This document shows positions 23,615-30,927 of a stretch of 40,385 bases of DNA, one piece after another (positions within the stretch are counted from its first letter, which is position 1; every line of letters begins with the position of its first letter). The translations under genes and the position numbers were made by a program. The notes below the pieces were generated by a model. The model had not been told where the DNA came from, searched no databases, and worked only from the letters and a program-made list of their open reading frames with translations. The DNA is from Bacteroidaceae bacterium (GTDB lineage: Bacteria; Bacteroidota; Bacteroidia; Bacteroidales; Bacteroidaceae). The DNA lies in the NCBI GenBank assembly GCA_017517605.1, contig JAFWYQ010000018.1, forward strand, positions 1 through 40,385, given 5' to 3'.

Positions 23615-23924
23615 AACTCCTAACACTAATATTACCTATACAATCTTTACAACAAGCCAATAACAACGACATTCTGTCGCGGGGGTCAATTTTCCATGTA
23701 TTGTGAACAATGTCCAACATCCATCCCTCTGGTATAAGACCATCAAAGACTGGAAACATGACTTCCTTTTCGTAACTTTCCTGTTGCAATGGCATGGTAG
23801 GACTCAACGCTTTTGCATCAGTTCGCAATAGATAGTCCCCATCGTATGTAAAATGGAATCCCTCAACATCCTCTATAAGCGTACCACAAAAGATGTCGTC
23901 TATAAATACTTTTGCCCGTTTCAT
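23592..23924 (-). CDS. hipS: HipS-like protein (HipA N-subdomain 1, probable antitoxin)
   Basis: 110 residues covering the region equivalent to the HipA N-terminal subdomain: VFIDDIFCGTLIEDVEGFHFTYDGDYL, LSPTMPLQQESY, VFDGLIPEGWMLD, and a DRMSLLLACCKDCIGNISV end. In single-chain HipA this part is fused to the kinase. In tripartite HipBST the free subunit neutralises the kinase. The start overlaps the hipB stop by four bases and the end overlaps hipT by 23 bases, so all three are translationally coupled and made together. Confidence 0.82.
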   Translation of the reverse strand: MKRAKVFIDDIFCGTLIEDVEGFHFTYDGDYLLRTDAKALSPTMPLQQESYEKEVMFPVFDGLIPEGWMLDIVHNTWKIDPRDRMSLLLACCKDCIGNISVRSYGEDKSE

Positions 23925-24130
23925 TTACTTTCTTGATATTGAATCTTTACAGGTTGCAACTCTTCACCAAAAAGTGCAAGTACCTGGTTCACTTTGTCCA
24001 TTTGTACGGTAGGCTTGTTCTGTTCAAGCTCGCGTACAAACCTGATACCTACGCCTGCCCTTTCCGACAATTCGACTTGGCTCAGATGGTAGAGTTTACG
24101 TTTTGCACGAAGATAATCTCCTATATTCAT
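23921..24130 (-). CDS. hipB: HipB-like XRE-family DNA-binding protein
   Basis: 69 residues from ATG 24130 (MNIGDYLRAKRK); a GTG three codons earlier (24139) is possible. A Cro/CI helix-turn-helix is clear: LSQVELSERAGVGIRFVRELEQNKPTVQMDKVNQVLALFG. It probably represses its own operon through the three operator copies at 24147-24238 and takes part in toxin control. It is the first gene of a B-S-T order. Confidence 0.88.
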   Translation of the reverse strand: MNIGDYLRAKRKLYHLSQVELSERAGVGIRFVRELEQNKPTVQMDKVNQVLALFGEELQPVKIQYQESK

Positions 24131-24146
24131 ACACTTCACTTTTAAC

Positions 24147-24238
24147 CCCTTACGGGTATAATATTACAAGAAGGATACTCTAATCAACCCTTTCGGGTAC
24201 AAAGATACTGCTTTTATTCGAATTTATACCCGTAAGGG
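24147..24238. promoter_or_regulatory. Three HipB operator copies around the hipBST promoter
   Basis: O1 at 24147-24161 is CCCTTACGGGTATAA. O3 at 24224-24238 is its exact reverse complement, TTATACCCGTAAGGG. O2 at 24188-24202 is CCCTTTCGGGTACAA, 13 of 15 the same as O1. Each has a CCC-N4-GGG dyad. O2 overlaps the -7 box, O3 lies near the -33 region, and O1 lies just before hipB. The spacing of about 36-41 bases would allow looping or cooperative binding. Confidence 0.75.
24200..24207 (-). promoter_or_regulatory. hipBST promoter -7 box
   Basis: The minus strand reads TATCTTTG, a consensus match. It overlaps operator O2 and lies 70 bases before the hipB ATG at 24130. Confidence 0.65.
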
Positions 24239-24267
24239 ATGAAAAAAATGAATATTTTCGCTCAAAC

Positions 24268-24331
24268 GAGTGATTAGTGCCATGAGATACAGATACTATT
24301 CACTAGTAGCTCGTCACTAATCGCTAATAAA
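24268..24331. repeat. Hairpin-like element with GAGTGA/TCACTA arms and degenerate core
   Basis: CGAGTGATTAGTG on the left and TCACTAGTAGCTCGTCACTAATCGC-type sequence on the right are loosely inverted. The start of the centre reads TTAGTGCCATGA (24274-24285), which matches the TTAGTGCCGCATGA core of the larger hairpins with a two-base deletion. It lies in the gap between the kinase gene end and the hipBST promoter region. Confidence 0.6.
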
Positions 24332-24332
24332 A

Positions 24333-25280
24333 TCACCTCTCATCCAAAATGCCATTACCATACACTGGAGGTGGAATTTCCTCGGCAGAAGGTGAAAGAT
24401 AATAGGTGTAACCATACCACATACCTCCAATTATCGCAAACAGAAGAATAAGCAGATAGATGAAGCGCAAAATGCGGGTATGCTTTGACAAAAAGCCTGA
24501 TGACGTTTGGCGAATGGCTTCGGCCACTGTATGAGCAGAGGGATATCGGTCAGCAGGTTGATAAGCCATGCAACGATGAGCAATGGATCGCATTGGTTTC
24601 TCTCCCAACTGAGAAGCCAACTCAGAAAGTACGACTCCTAAAGAATATATATCCGCACGATAATCGGCATTTCCCAGTCCGTTCTTGACCTCGGGAGCAG
24701 CATAGCGCAATGTACCTGCCGGACACTTGAGTACCTCGTAAGAGTCGCCATCGGCCAAACCAAAATCAATCAGCTTGACGTGTTGGCCTTGATGGGTAAT
24801 GAGTATGTTCGATGGTTTGAGGTCGCGATGAACAAGTTGATGACGATGGAGGTACTCCAATGCTTCGCACAATTCACCTACAATCTTATAAGCCTCGGAA
24901 GAGGTACAGTATTCTGTCCGCATCCACTCATCGAGGGTGACTCCGTCGATATATTCCATCACTACAACCGAACCTAAATCAGGTAATGTCTCCCACGATA
25001 CCACACGGCAGATATGGGAATGTTCAAGCGGACAGGCTATATCAAACTCCTTGCGGAGTGTCTGTTCATAGAGGGGCACACCACGGTATTCGCTCTTCAG
25101 TGCTTTGAGTATATACAGACGACCATAGCGCCGTGCACGGAACAGGCAGGTGAAACCTTCGGACGAAGAGTAGAGTTCCTCCCTGTTTGTGAAAGAGTCA
25201 TCAATAGGGAGTAATTGGGAAGAGGAAATACCAGAAGGAATTCCCATGAATCCGGAAGTGTCAGCAGAAGGGTACGTCAT
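24333..25280 (-). CDS. Membrane-anchored Hanks-type Ser/Thr protein kinase
   Basis: 315 residues. Kinase motifs: ILKALK (K59), HRDLKPSNIL (residues 151-160, catalytic D153 and N158), IDFG (D172), and APEV (195-198), with DIYSLGVVLSELA as the helix-F region. The glycine loop is poor (SEGFTCLFRARRYGRLYILK). A single membrane helix lies at about 274-296 (FIYLLILLFAIIGGMWYGYTYY), with a short tail outside, so the kinase domain faces the cytoplasm. Its ATG overlaps the stop of the 192-residue gene as TGATG, indicating translational coupling. The substrate is unknown; the coupled partner is the obvious candidate. Confidence 0.92.
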   Translation of the reverse strand: MTYPSADTSGFMGIPSGISSSQLLPIDDSFTNREELYSSSEGFTCLFRARRYGRLYILKALKSEYRGVPLYEQTLRKEFDIACPLEHSHICRVVSWETLPDLGSVVVMEYIDGVTLDEWMRTEYCTSSEAYKIVGELCEALEYLHRHQLVHRDLKPSNILITHQGQHVKLIDFGLADGDSYEVLKCPAGTLRYAAPEVKNGLGNADYRADIYSLGVVLSELASQLGEKPMRSIAHRCMAYQPADRYPSAHTVAEAIRQTSSGFLSKHTRILRFIYLLILLFAIIGGMWYGYTYYLSPSAEEIPPPVYGNGILDER

Positions 25281-25858
25281 CAGTTTACCTTATTCAATAA
25301 TGTCAATCCCCCACTCTTGCCTGCCACAAAAGAGGGAGTGCGTTCACCGTTGCGCAAGATGTATGGAAAGTACAACGGCTCTCCCAAAATAAAAGAAGAG
25401 GTCTCGAGAATATCGCCTACCTGTAACTGGGATTCGCGCACCTCCACCACTTCGAAAGAGGCATTCCCACGATAGAGCAGGCGCACATAACGGTTGGGCA
25501 ACCATCCTATCTCCACTTCATCGGACACGGAAAGTTCGGATACAGACAACTCAGGAGCAGAAAAAAACTGTGAACTGCACGGATTTTCCCTACGCAACCA
25601 TTGGCAAAAATCATGGAAACTGGCATGACCTACATACTGGGCAAGAATGTCTAAAGTGTATGTACGCGGAACATGCACATCACCGACATAACCGTACAGT
25701 CGCTTCAAGGTAGAGACTGAGACTCCCGTCCGCACCTCGCGACTTAACAACAATGCAAATTCCTCGAAACCATTCGCCACATTCAACCGACGGCCAAACT
25801 TTTTTTCAACCTGTAACATCAGTTCATTTATCTCTATTTTGTAATCAGGATTGCCCAT
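25280..25858 (-). CDS. Kinase-coupled protein of unknown function with HTH-like N-terminus
   Basis: 192 residues. The N-terminal ~80 residues (LSREVRTGVSVSTLKRLYGYVGDVHVPRTYTLDILAQYVGHASFHDFCQWLRR) are a helical domain seen at the start of many Bacteroidota signalling proteins and resembling a degenerate helix-turn-helix. The C-terminal ~90 residues are beta-rich (VEIGWLPNRYVRLLYRGNASFEVVEVRESQLQVGDILETSSF). A Ser-rich linker (APELSVSELSVSD) between them could be phosphorylated by the coupled kinase; this is inference. It is transcribed from the TATCTTTGC box at 25887-25895, divergent from purC. Confidence 0.75.
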   Translation of the reverse strand: MGNPDYKIEINELMLQVEKKFGRRLNVANGFEEFALLLSREVRTGVSVSTLKRLYGYVGDVHVPRTYTLDILAQYVGHASFHDFCQWLRRENPCSSQFFSAPELSVSELSVSDEVEIGWLPNRYVRLLYRGNASFEVVEVRESQLQVGDILETSSFILGEPLYFPYILRNGERTPSFVAGKSGGLTLLNKVN

Positions 25859-25886
25859 TATTCGTCAACTTTATAGCATATCTGAC

Positions 25887-25895
25887 GCAAAGATA
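25887..25895 (-). promoter_or_regulatory. Promoter -7 box of the kinase operon
   Basis: The minus strand reads TATCTTTGC, 29 bases before the ATG at 25858. The divergent purC box of identical sequence is 45 bases away. Confidence 0.6.
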
Positions 25896-25939
25896 ACTAT
25901 AATTAGACAAAGAACCACCCATTTATAAGAAAAAAGAGT

Positions 25940-25948
25940 TATCTTTGC
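25940..25948 (+). promoter_or_regulatory. purC promoter -7 box
   Basis: TATCTTTGC matches the consensus. The resulting leader of about 60 bases contains the perfect hairpin ACCCTTTTCAAAAGGGT at 25959-25975, which could affect purC expression. Confidence 0.6.
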
Positions 25949-26017
25949 GGCCATGTCGACCCTTTTCAAAAGGGTTTTCCCAAAAAGATGTTTATAAAAT
26001 TCATAAGAATATAGGAT

Positions 26018-26956
26018 ATGAAAGCATTAACAGCAACAGAGTACAACTTCCCTGGACAAGTGGGAGTGTATCACGGAAAAGTACGTGACGTGTATAACAT
26101 GGGCGACAAGCTCGTGATGGTAGCAACTGACCGCATCTCGGCATTTGATGTGGTATTGCCCAAAGGTATCCCCTTCAAGGGACAGATGTTGAATCAGATT
26201 GCCGCCAAGTTCCTGGATGCCACTACAGACATCTGTCCTGACTGGAAATTGGCTACTCCCGACCCCATGGTAACCGTGGGTGTGATGTGCGAAGGTTTCC
26301 CCGTGGAAATGATTGTACGCGGATACCTCTGCGGCTCTGCTTGGCGTGCCTACAAGAGCGGTGTGCGCGAAATCTGCGGTGTGAAGTTACCCGAAGGTAT
26401 GCGCGAGAATGAGCGTTTCCCCGAACCTATCATTACCCCCACTACTAAAGCTGAAATCGGAGAGCACGATGCCGATATCAGCAAGGAGGAAATCCTCGCT
26501 CAGGGTCTTGCCACTCCCGAAGAGTACGCATTGCTCGAACAATACACATTGGCTCTCTTCAAGCGCGGTACAGAAATTGCCGCTGAGCGTGGCCTCATCT
26601 TGGTAGACACTAAGTATGAGTTCGGTAAGCACGATGGCAAGATTTACTTGATGGACGAAATCCACACTCCCGACTCAAGCCGCTACTTCTATAGCGAAGG
26701 CTATGAAGAGCGCTTCGAAAAGGGTGAACCTCAGAAGCAGCTCTCTAAGGAGTTCGTGCGCGAATGGTTGATGGACAACGGTTTCCAAGGCAAGGAAGGC
26801 CAGCAGGTGCCCGAAATGACGGACGGAATCGTAAACAGCATCAGCGAACGCTACATCGAGCTGTACGAGCACATCACCGGCGAGAAGTTCGTGAAGGAGA
26901 CTACCGACGACATTGCCGCACGCATCGAAAAGAATGTGACAGAATATTTGAAGTAA
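26018..26956 (+). CDS. purC: Phosphoribosylaminoimidazole-succinocarboxamide synthase
   Basis: SAICAR synthetase joins CAIR and aspartate with ATP in de novo purine synthesis. The 312-residue protein is the longer form found in Bacteroidota and eukaryotes. Motifs: [36 protein letters not shown] near the N-terminus, [66 protein letters not shown], and [11 protein letters not shown]. It is cytoplasmic. A GTTGAC-type hairpin follows, then aroE. Confidence 0.97.
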   Translation: MKALTATEYNFPGQVGVYHGKVRDVYNMGDKLVMVATDRISAFDVVLPKGIPFKGQMLNQIAAKFLDATTDICPDWKLATPDPMVTVGVMCEGFPVEMIVRGYLCGSAWRAYKSGVREICGVKLPEGMRENERFPEPIITPTTKAEIGEHDADISKEEILAQGLATPEEYALLEQYTLALFKRGTEIAAERGLILVDTKYEFGKHDGKIYLMDEIHTPDSSRYFYSEGYEERFEKGEPQKQLSKEFVREWLMDNGFQGKEGQQVPEMTDGIVNSISERYIELYEHITGEKFVKETTDDIAARIEKNVTEYLK

Positions 26957-26973
26957 TTCAGTTAACAAAGAAA

Positions 26974-27043
26974 CAAGTTGACGAGTTGACAAGGCCAAAC
27001 AAAGCCTATCCTCGTCAACTTGTCTATTCGTCAACTTGTCAAC
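26974..27043. repeat. GTTGAC-type hairpin between purC and aroE
   Basis: The left arm AAGTTGACGAGTTGACAAGG (26975-26994) is complementary to the right arm units CCTCGTCAACTTGTC and CGTCAACTTGTCAAC (27010-27044). The centre GCCAAACAAAGCC lacks the TTAGTGCC core. The right arm ends nine bases before the aroE ATG, so it lies in the aroE leader and may control read-through from purC. Confidence 0.8.
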
Positions 27044-27053
27044 TAAAAAAGAC

Positions 27054-27794
27054 ATGGACAAATACGGACTAATCGGATACCCGTTGGGACACTCTTTCTC
27101 CAAGAGTTTCTTCAACGACCGTTTTCAAAGCGAAGGAATAGATGCTGAGTACATCAACTTTGAAATCCCCACCATCCACGACTTACCCGCCGTTGTGGAA
27201 GAGAACCCCGAACTACGAGGTTTAAATGTCACCATCCCCTACAAGGAGAGAGTGCTCGACTATCTGGACGAACTGACTCCCAATGCCATGGCCATCAAAG
27301 CCGTGAACGTCATCAAGATTGTCCGTTCAAAGGGGAATTATAAACTCATCGGACACAACACCGACGTGATAGGATTCACTCAATCCATAGAGGGACTGCT
27401 GAAGCCTCACCACAAGAAAGCCTTGGTATTAGGCACTGGTGGAGCTTCCAAAGCCATCTGCCACGGATTGACTTTGCTGGGATTGGAGCACCAATTGGTG
27501 TCGCGCACCGAAACCGAAGTGGCTATCTGCTACGAACAACTGACTCCACAAATCATGGAAGAGCACACGGTTATCGTCAATACCACTCCATTAGGCATGT
27601 ATCCAAACACAAACAAGTGTCCCAACATCCTGTATGAATGCCTGACCTCACAACACCTTCTTTACGACCTCCTCTACAACCCCGACACTACCCTCTTCAT
27701 GCGAAAAGGTGCCGCTCAAGGAGCCACAGTAAAGAATGGCCTCGAAATGCTTCTCCTGCAAGCCATTGCCGGATGGGAAATCTGGAATGAATAG
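27054..27794 (+). CDS. aroE: Shikimate dehydrogenase
   Basis: NADP-dependent reduction of 3-dehydroshikimate to shikimate in aromatic amino acid synthesis. 246 residues from ATG 27054; a TTG at 27036 lies in the repeat arm and is rejected. Substrate-binding GYPLGHSFSKSFFN is at the N-terminus, and NVTIPYKE contains the conserved catalytic lysine. The dinucleotide-binding loop is LGTGGASKA, with SRTE just after. NTTPLGMYPN, DLLYNP and GATVKNGLEMLLLQA close the protein. It is slightly shorter than the E. coli enzyme, as usual in this phylum. Confidence 0.96.
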   Translation: MDKYGLIGYPLGHSFSKSFFNDRFQSEGIDAEYINFEIPTIHDLPAVVEENPELRGLNVTIPYKERVLDYLDELTPNAMAIKAVNVIKIVRSKGNYKLIGHNTDVIGFTQSIEGLLKPHHKKALVLGTGGASKAICHGLTLLGLEHQLVSRTETEVAICYEQLTPQIMEEHTVIVNTTPLGMYPNTNKCPNILYECLTSQHLLYDLLYNPDTTLFMRKGAAQGATVKNGLEMLLLQAIAGWEIWNE

Positions 27795-27798
27795 GAGA

Positions 27799-27880
27799 TA
27801 GTGACGAGCTACTAGTGACGAGTGAATTGGTGTCTTACGGTACAAATACTAATCACTAGTAGCTAGTAACTATTCACTAC
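27799..27880. repeat. GTGACGAG/TCACTAGT-type hairpin between aroE and the S9 peptidase gene
   Basis: The left arm ATAGTGACGAGCTACTAGTG...GAGTGA (27799-27826) is complementary to the right arm TAATCACTAGTAGCTAGTAA...TTCAC (27849-27876). The loop is TTGGTGTCTTACGGTACAAA-like. It fills the convergent gap, and its right end includes the stop codon of the S9 peptidase gene. Confidence 0.75.
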
Positions 27881-30198
27881 TTCACTTCCTCCCACTTCGG
27901 CGGATTTACACCCAGCAAATGGCGGACAAAGAAATCATAACGCTTGTGTTCACCATAGCTTTCGCCCATAGTGTGTCCCACTCCAGGGAGTACCACCAAT
28001 TCAAAATCCTTGTTTGCCCGAACCAAGGCATCCACCACCTGCATGGTTGATGCAGGGTCAACATTATCATCCAACTCACCCACCACAAGCATCAAGGGAC
28101 GACTCAACAAGTGGGCATTTTCTACATTGGAGCCTTCTTTATATTGTTCACCGATAGGATAACCGAGCCATTGTTCGTTCCACCAAATCTTATCCATGCG
28201 GTTATCATGGCATCCACATGAAGAATAGGCCGCCTTGTAAAACTCAGGGTGAAGCAATACGGCCGTCATACTCTCCTGCCCACCGGCCGAAGCGCCAAAG
28301 ATGCCCACACGGTCGATATCCATGTAAGGATATTTCTCTGCTGCAGCACGTATCCATGCTTTGCGGTCGGGGAAACCGGCATCCTTCAAATTCTTATAGC
28401 ATACATCCTCAAACTCTTTCGAACGGAAAGAGGTGCCCATACCATCAAGTTGTACAACAATAAAGCCCAACTCGGCCAAAGCTGTCATGTTATAATTATA
28501 AATTGAGAAATCCTTTGGTACATAATGACTACCCGGGCCTGCATAAATGTATTCAATGATGGGGTATTTCTTATTGGGGTCGAAGTTGGTTGGTCGCACA
28601 ATGATGCCCCACATGTCGGTCTTCCCATCGCGCCCTTTGGCCACAAACACTTCAGGAGCACGCCATCCGGCTTCCACAAGTTTCGTAATGTCAGCTTTCT
28701 CCAACGGCATCACCAGCGAGCCATCGCTCACACGACGCACATTTACTTCGGGAGCACGATCCACCAACGAGTGTACATCCACCAAATACTTGCGGTCGCG
28801 CGAAAAGGTCGCGGTGTGATTTCCTTCATCGGGAGTCAGACAAGTAAGTCCCGTTCCATCAAAATTGATGCGGTAGTATTTAATAAGGTAAGGGTCTTCT
28901 TTTTCAGTTGACGAGTTGACAAGTTGACGAGTTGACGAGAAGTTTGTATCGGATGGCCTTGTCAACTTGTCAACTTTCATTCCATTCGCCGTAAAGTAGA
29001 TTTGGCGGGCCTCTTCATCCACATGCAACACCTCGCGCACATACCAGGGGCCTTTGGTTATCTGGTTCTTTACACTTCCTGTTGCATAGTCATAGAGATA
29101 AAGGTGATTATAGTTGTCCCGTTCGCTCATCCAAATGAGTTCATTTCCTCCTTTCAAGAAACGTCGGTACATGCGCTGATGGTTTACGAAGGTATTACTT
29201 TTTTCCTCCACCACGGTACGCACTTTACCTGTTTCTACAGACAGTTCCAGCAGACGATAAGTCTGATGTCCACGTTCGTTGTACTCAAAGGTTACTCCTG
29301 TACCCTGTTCGTTCCAACGGAACCAAAAAAGTTCGTACTGTTTGTCAAACAATTCATTAGAGGGTATGATGGCACGTCCCGTCTCCACGTCATAGATACA
29401 AGGATGTTTTGAACGCAACTCATCACCTGGCTTAGCATATTCCTGCTTATGCAACTTGGGTTGGAGTTGGTCTTTGGGCGAGGACTCCACGTAATAGACA
29501 TAACGCTTCTCAGCCGGACGAATGCGGGCAGAGAATACATACCGTGAATCGGGTGACCACTGAATGTAGGAAGAATAGTAATTTCCTTGTGTTCCGTCGA
29601 TGCTCAAGGCACATTCACGACCATTCGCCCTATTCCTTATATATATATTGTCGTTTTTGATAAATGCCTCGTGCTTTCCGTCAGGTGAAATCACAGGACG
29701 GCCCCCCTTCTCATCGTCCACTTCCATCCAATGACGTTGGGCATCCCGTTGGGGACGATACACACGCCCCTCTTCCTTCAGGTTATTCTTCTTCACGGCA
29801 AAGACGAAGTTTCTGCCATCGTATTGGAATCTTATGGTATCCAACCGCTCATTTACCGACAAGCTCTGCAGATTCAACTTCTTGCCATTTACGTCACGAC
29901 CAACACTCTTGGTCAAGGCAGTGGCCAACTTATCGTGATTGAACAGGTCTGTACGAGTCTGCTTGTCTGCATCCACCTTCACATAACGGTCACCTTCGGG
30001 CGTGTGACGTACATACCAAAAAGTGTGTGTATTGCCAATCCATCGGGGCGATACACCCGAATAATACACTTTATCGCTTGAGAATTTTCCGCGCAATGAA
30101 TAGGCGCGCTTGTAATCCTCTACTGTCCCTTGTGCCAAAGCACTGCCTGCCACCGCCAACACCACGGCAGCTAACGTAATTCGTTTGAAAATATTCAT
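27877..30198 (-). CDS. S9 family peptidase (dipeptidyl peptidase IV-like)
   Basis: 773 residues from ATG 30198 (MNIFKRITLAAVVL...SALAQ signal peptide). ATGs at 30204 and 30216 are possible but closer to the promoter box at 30225. The N-terminal DPP-IV beta-propeller (PRWIGNTHTFWYVRHTPEGDRY, WSPDSRYVFSARI, FTANG) precedes an alpha/beta-hydrolase domain with GIFGASAGGQE (nucleophile Ser), VGELDDNVDP (Asp) and LPGVGHTMGE (His). It is a periplasmic serine exopeptidase, probably releasing dipeptides from Xaa-Pro or Xaa-Ala ends. Residues encoded by 28906-28976 (VDKLTRPSDTNFSSTRQLVN and a few more) derive from a GTTGAC-type repeat hairpin inserted in frame between NGMK and EDPYLIKYYR, in the propeller. 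Confidence 0.93.
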   Translation of the reverse strand: MNIFKRITLAAVVLAVAGSALAQGTVEDYKRAYSLRGKFSSDKVYYSGVSPRWIGNTHTFWYVRHTPEGDRYVKVDADKQTRTDLFNHDKLATALTKSVGRDVNGKKLNLQSLSVNERLDTIRFQYDGRNFVFAVKKNNLKEEGRVYRPQRDAQRHWMEVDDEKGGRPVISPDGKHEAFIKNDNIYIRNRANGRECALSIDGTQGNYYSSYIQWSPDSRYVFSARIRPAEKRYVYYVESSPKDQLQPKLHKQEYAKPGDELRSKHPCIYDVETGRAIIPSNELFDKQYELFWFRWNEQGTGVTFEYNERGHQTYRLLELSVETGKVRTVVEEKSNTFVNHQRMYRRFLKGGNELIWMSERDNYNHLYLYDYATGSVKNQITKGPWYVREVLHVDEEARQIYFTANGMKVDKLTRPSDTNFSSTRQLVNSSTEKEDPYLIKYYRINFDGTGLTCLTPDEGNHTATFSRDRKYLVDVHSLVDRAPEVNVRRVSDGSLVMPLEKADITKLVEAGWRAPEVFVAKGRDGKTDMWGIIVRPTNFDPNKKYPIIEYIYAGPGSHYVPKDFSIYNYNMTALAELGFIVVQLDGMGTSFRSKEFEDVCYKNLKDAGFPDRKAWIRAAAEKYPYMDIDRVGIFGASAGGQESMTAVLLHPEFYKAAYSSCGCHDNRMDKIWWNEQWLGYPIGEQYKEGSNVENAHLLSRPLMLVVGELDDNVDPASTMQVVDALVRANKDFELVVLPGVGHTMGESYGEHKRYDFFVRHLLGVNPPKWEEVK
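28906..28976. repeat. GTTGAC-type hairpin inside the S9 peptidase coding sequence
   Basis: The left arm (28906-28940) has four GTTGACGAG/GTTGACAAG units. The right arm CCTTGTCAACTTGTCAAC (28957-28974) is complementary. The centre TTTGTATCGGATGG (28943-28956) partly matches the TTAGTGCCGCATGG core. On the coding strand it adds about 24 codons without breaking the frame. Confidence 0.85.
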
Positions 30199-30224
30199 CG
30201 TCATGTAGTTTTTCATTCGTAATG

Positions 30225-30233
30225 GCAAAAGTA
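30225..30233 (-). promoter_or_regulatory. Promoter -7 box of the S9 peptidase gene
   Basis: The minus strand reads TACTTTTGC, 27 bases before the chosen ATG at 30198. It makes longer N-terminal extensions up to 30288 untenable. Confidence 0.6.
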
Positions 30234-30451
30234 CAGAAAAGCCCCCAACCCACCAAACAAACACCAGAAAAAGAACAGCACCCACCATCTTATTACAAAT
30301 TATTCGGTTTTCACCACAAGAGGAAAAATGGGGGCTTAATCTTTGATTAGCAACAAATTACAAACACATCAAAAGAGGATTTGCCCGACTGGTGTGCGCC
30401 TCTCGCTTACAAATTCTTCCCTTTTTGTTTGCTCTGTCTTTCCAATCATCC

Positions 30452-30460
30452 TACATTTGC
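30452..30460 (+). promoter_or_regulatory. Promoter -7 box of the TonB-domain gene pair
   Basis: TACATTTGC, 37 bases before the ATG at 30497. An open frame beginning at 30392 crosses it and is rejected as the true start. Confidence 0.6.
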
Positions 30461-30496
30461 ACCAGACAATTGCAAAACCAATTAATATTCATGCTT

Positions 30497-30916
30497 ATGA
30501 AAAAGATGTTGTTCACCTTTGCCTTGATGGCATTGCCACTCTTCGCACTGAAGGCCACGGCACAAGAGACTCCCACCGACACCACCATCTATAGAGTGGT
30601 AGAAAAAATGCCGGAATATCCGGAAGGGATAAATAAACTAATGAAAGACATACGGACATCTACTGATAACTACTGGAAAAGAAAATATCCCAAAGGAAAG
30701 CCTATTGTCATTGAAGATGGTGTTATTGGAAGAGTCGTCGTCTCCTTTGTCATCAACGAAAACGGGCAAGTGACCGATCCCGAGGTGCTGAGACATGTAG
30801 ATAAAGACCTTGACAAAGAGGCCATCCGCATCATCAAGTCCATGCCCCGCTGGATACCGGGAGAGCATAAAGGAAAGAAAGTGAAAGTGAGATTAACCCT
30901 ACCTGTCCAGTTTTAA
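30497..30916 (+). CDS. Secreted TonB C-terminal-domain protein (139 aa)
   Basis: A signal peptide (MKKMLFTFALMALPLFALKATAQ; an alternative ATG lies at 30491) precedes one domain with YRVVEKMPEYPEG, VVVSFVINENGQVTDPEVLRHVD, LDKEAIRIIKSMPRWIPGEHKGK and KVKVRLTLPVQF. This is the TonB C-terminal fold, but there is no membrane anchor or proline-rich linker, so it is not an energy transducer. It is likely a periplasmic domain protein of unknown partner. It is 11 bases upstream of a tandem-domain paralogue. Confidence 0.85.
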   Translation: MKKMLFTFALMALPLFALKATAQETPTDTTIYRVVEKMPEYPEGINKLMKDIRTSTDNYWKRKYPKGKPIVIEDGVIGRVVVSFVINENGQVTDPEVLRHVDKDLDKEAIRIIKSMPRWIPGEHKGKKVKVRLTLPVQF

Positions 30917-30927
30917 TATATCCGACT

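Noticed and set aside
30199..30288. N-terminal extension of the S9 peptidase
   Set aside because: It would cross the TACTTTTGC promoter box at 30225-30233 and place residues before a normal signal peptide.
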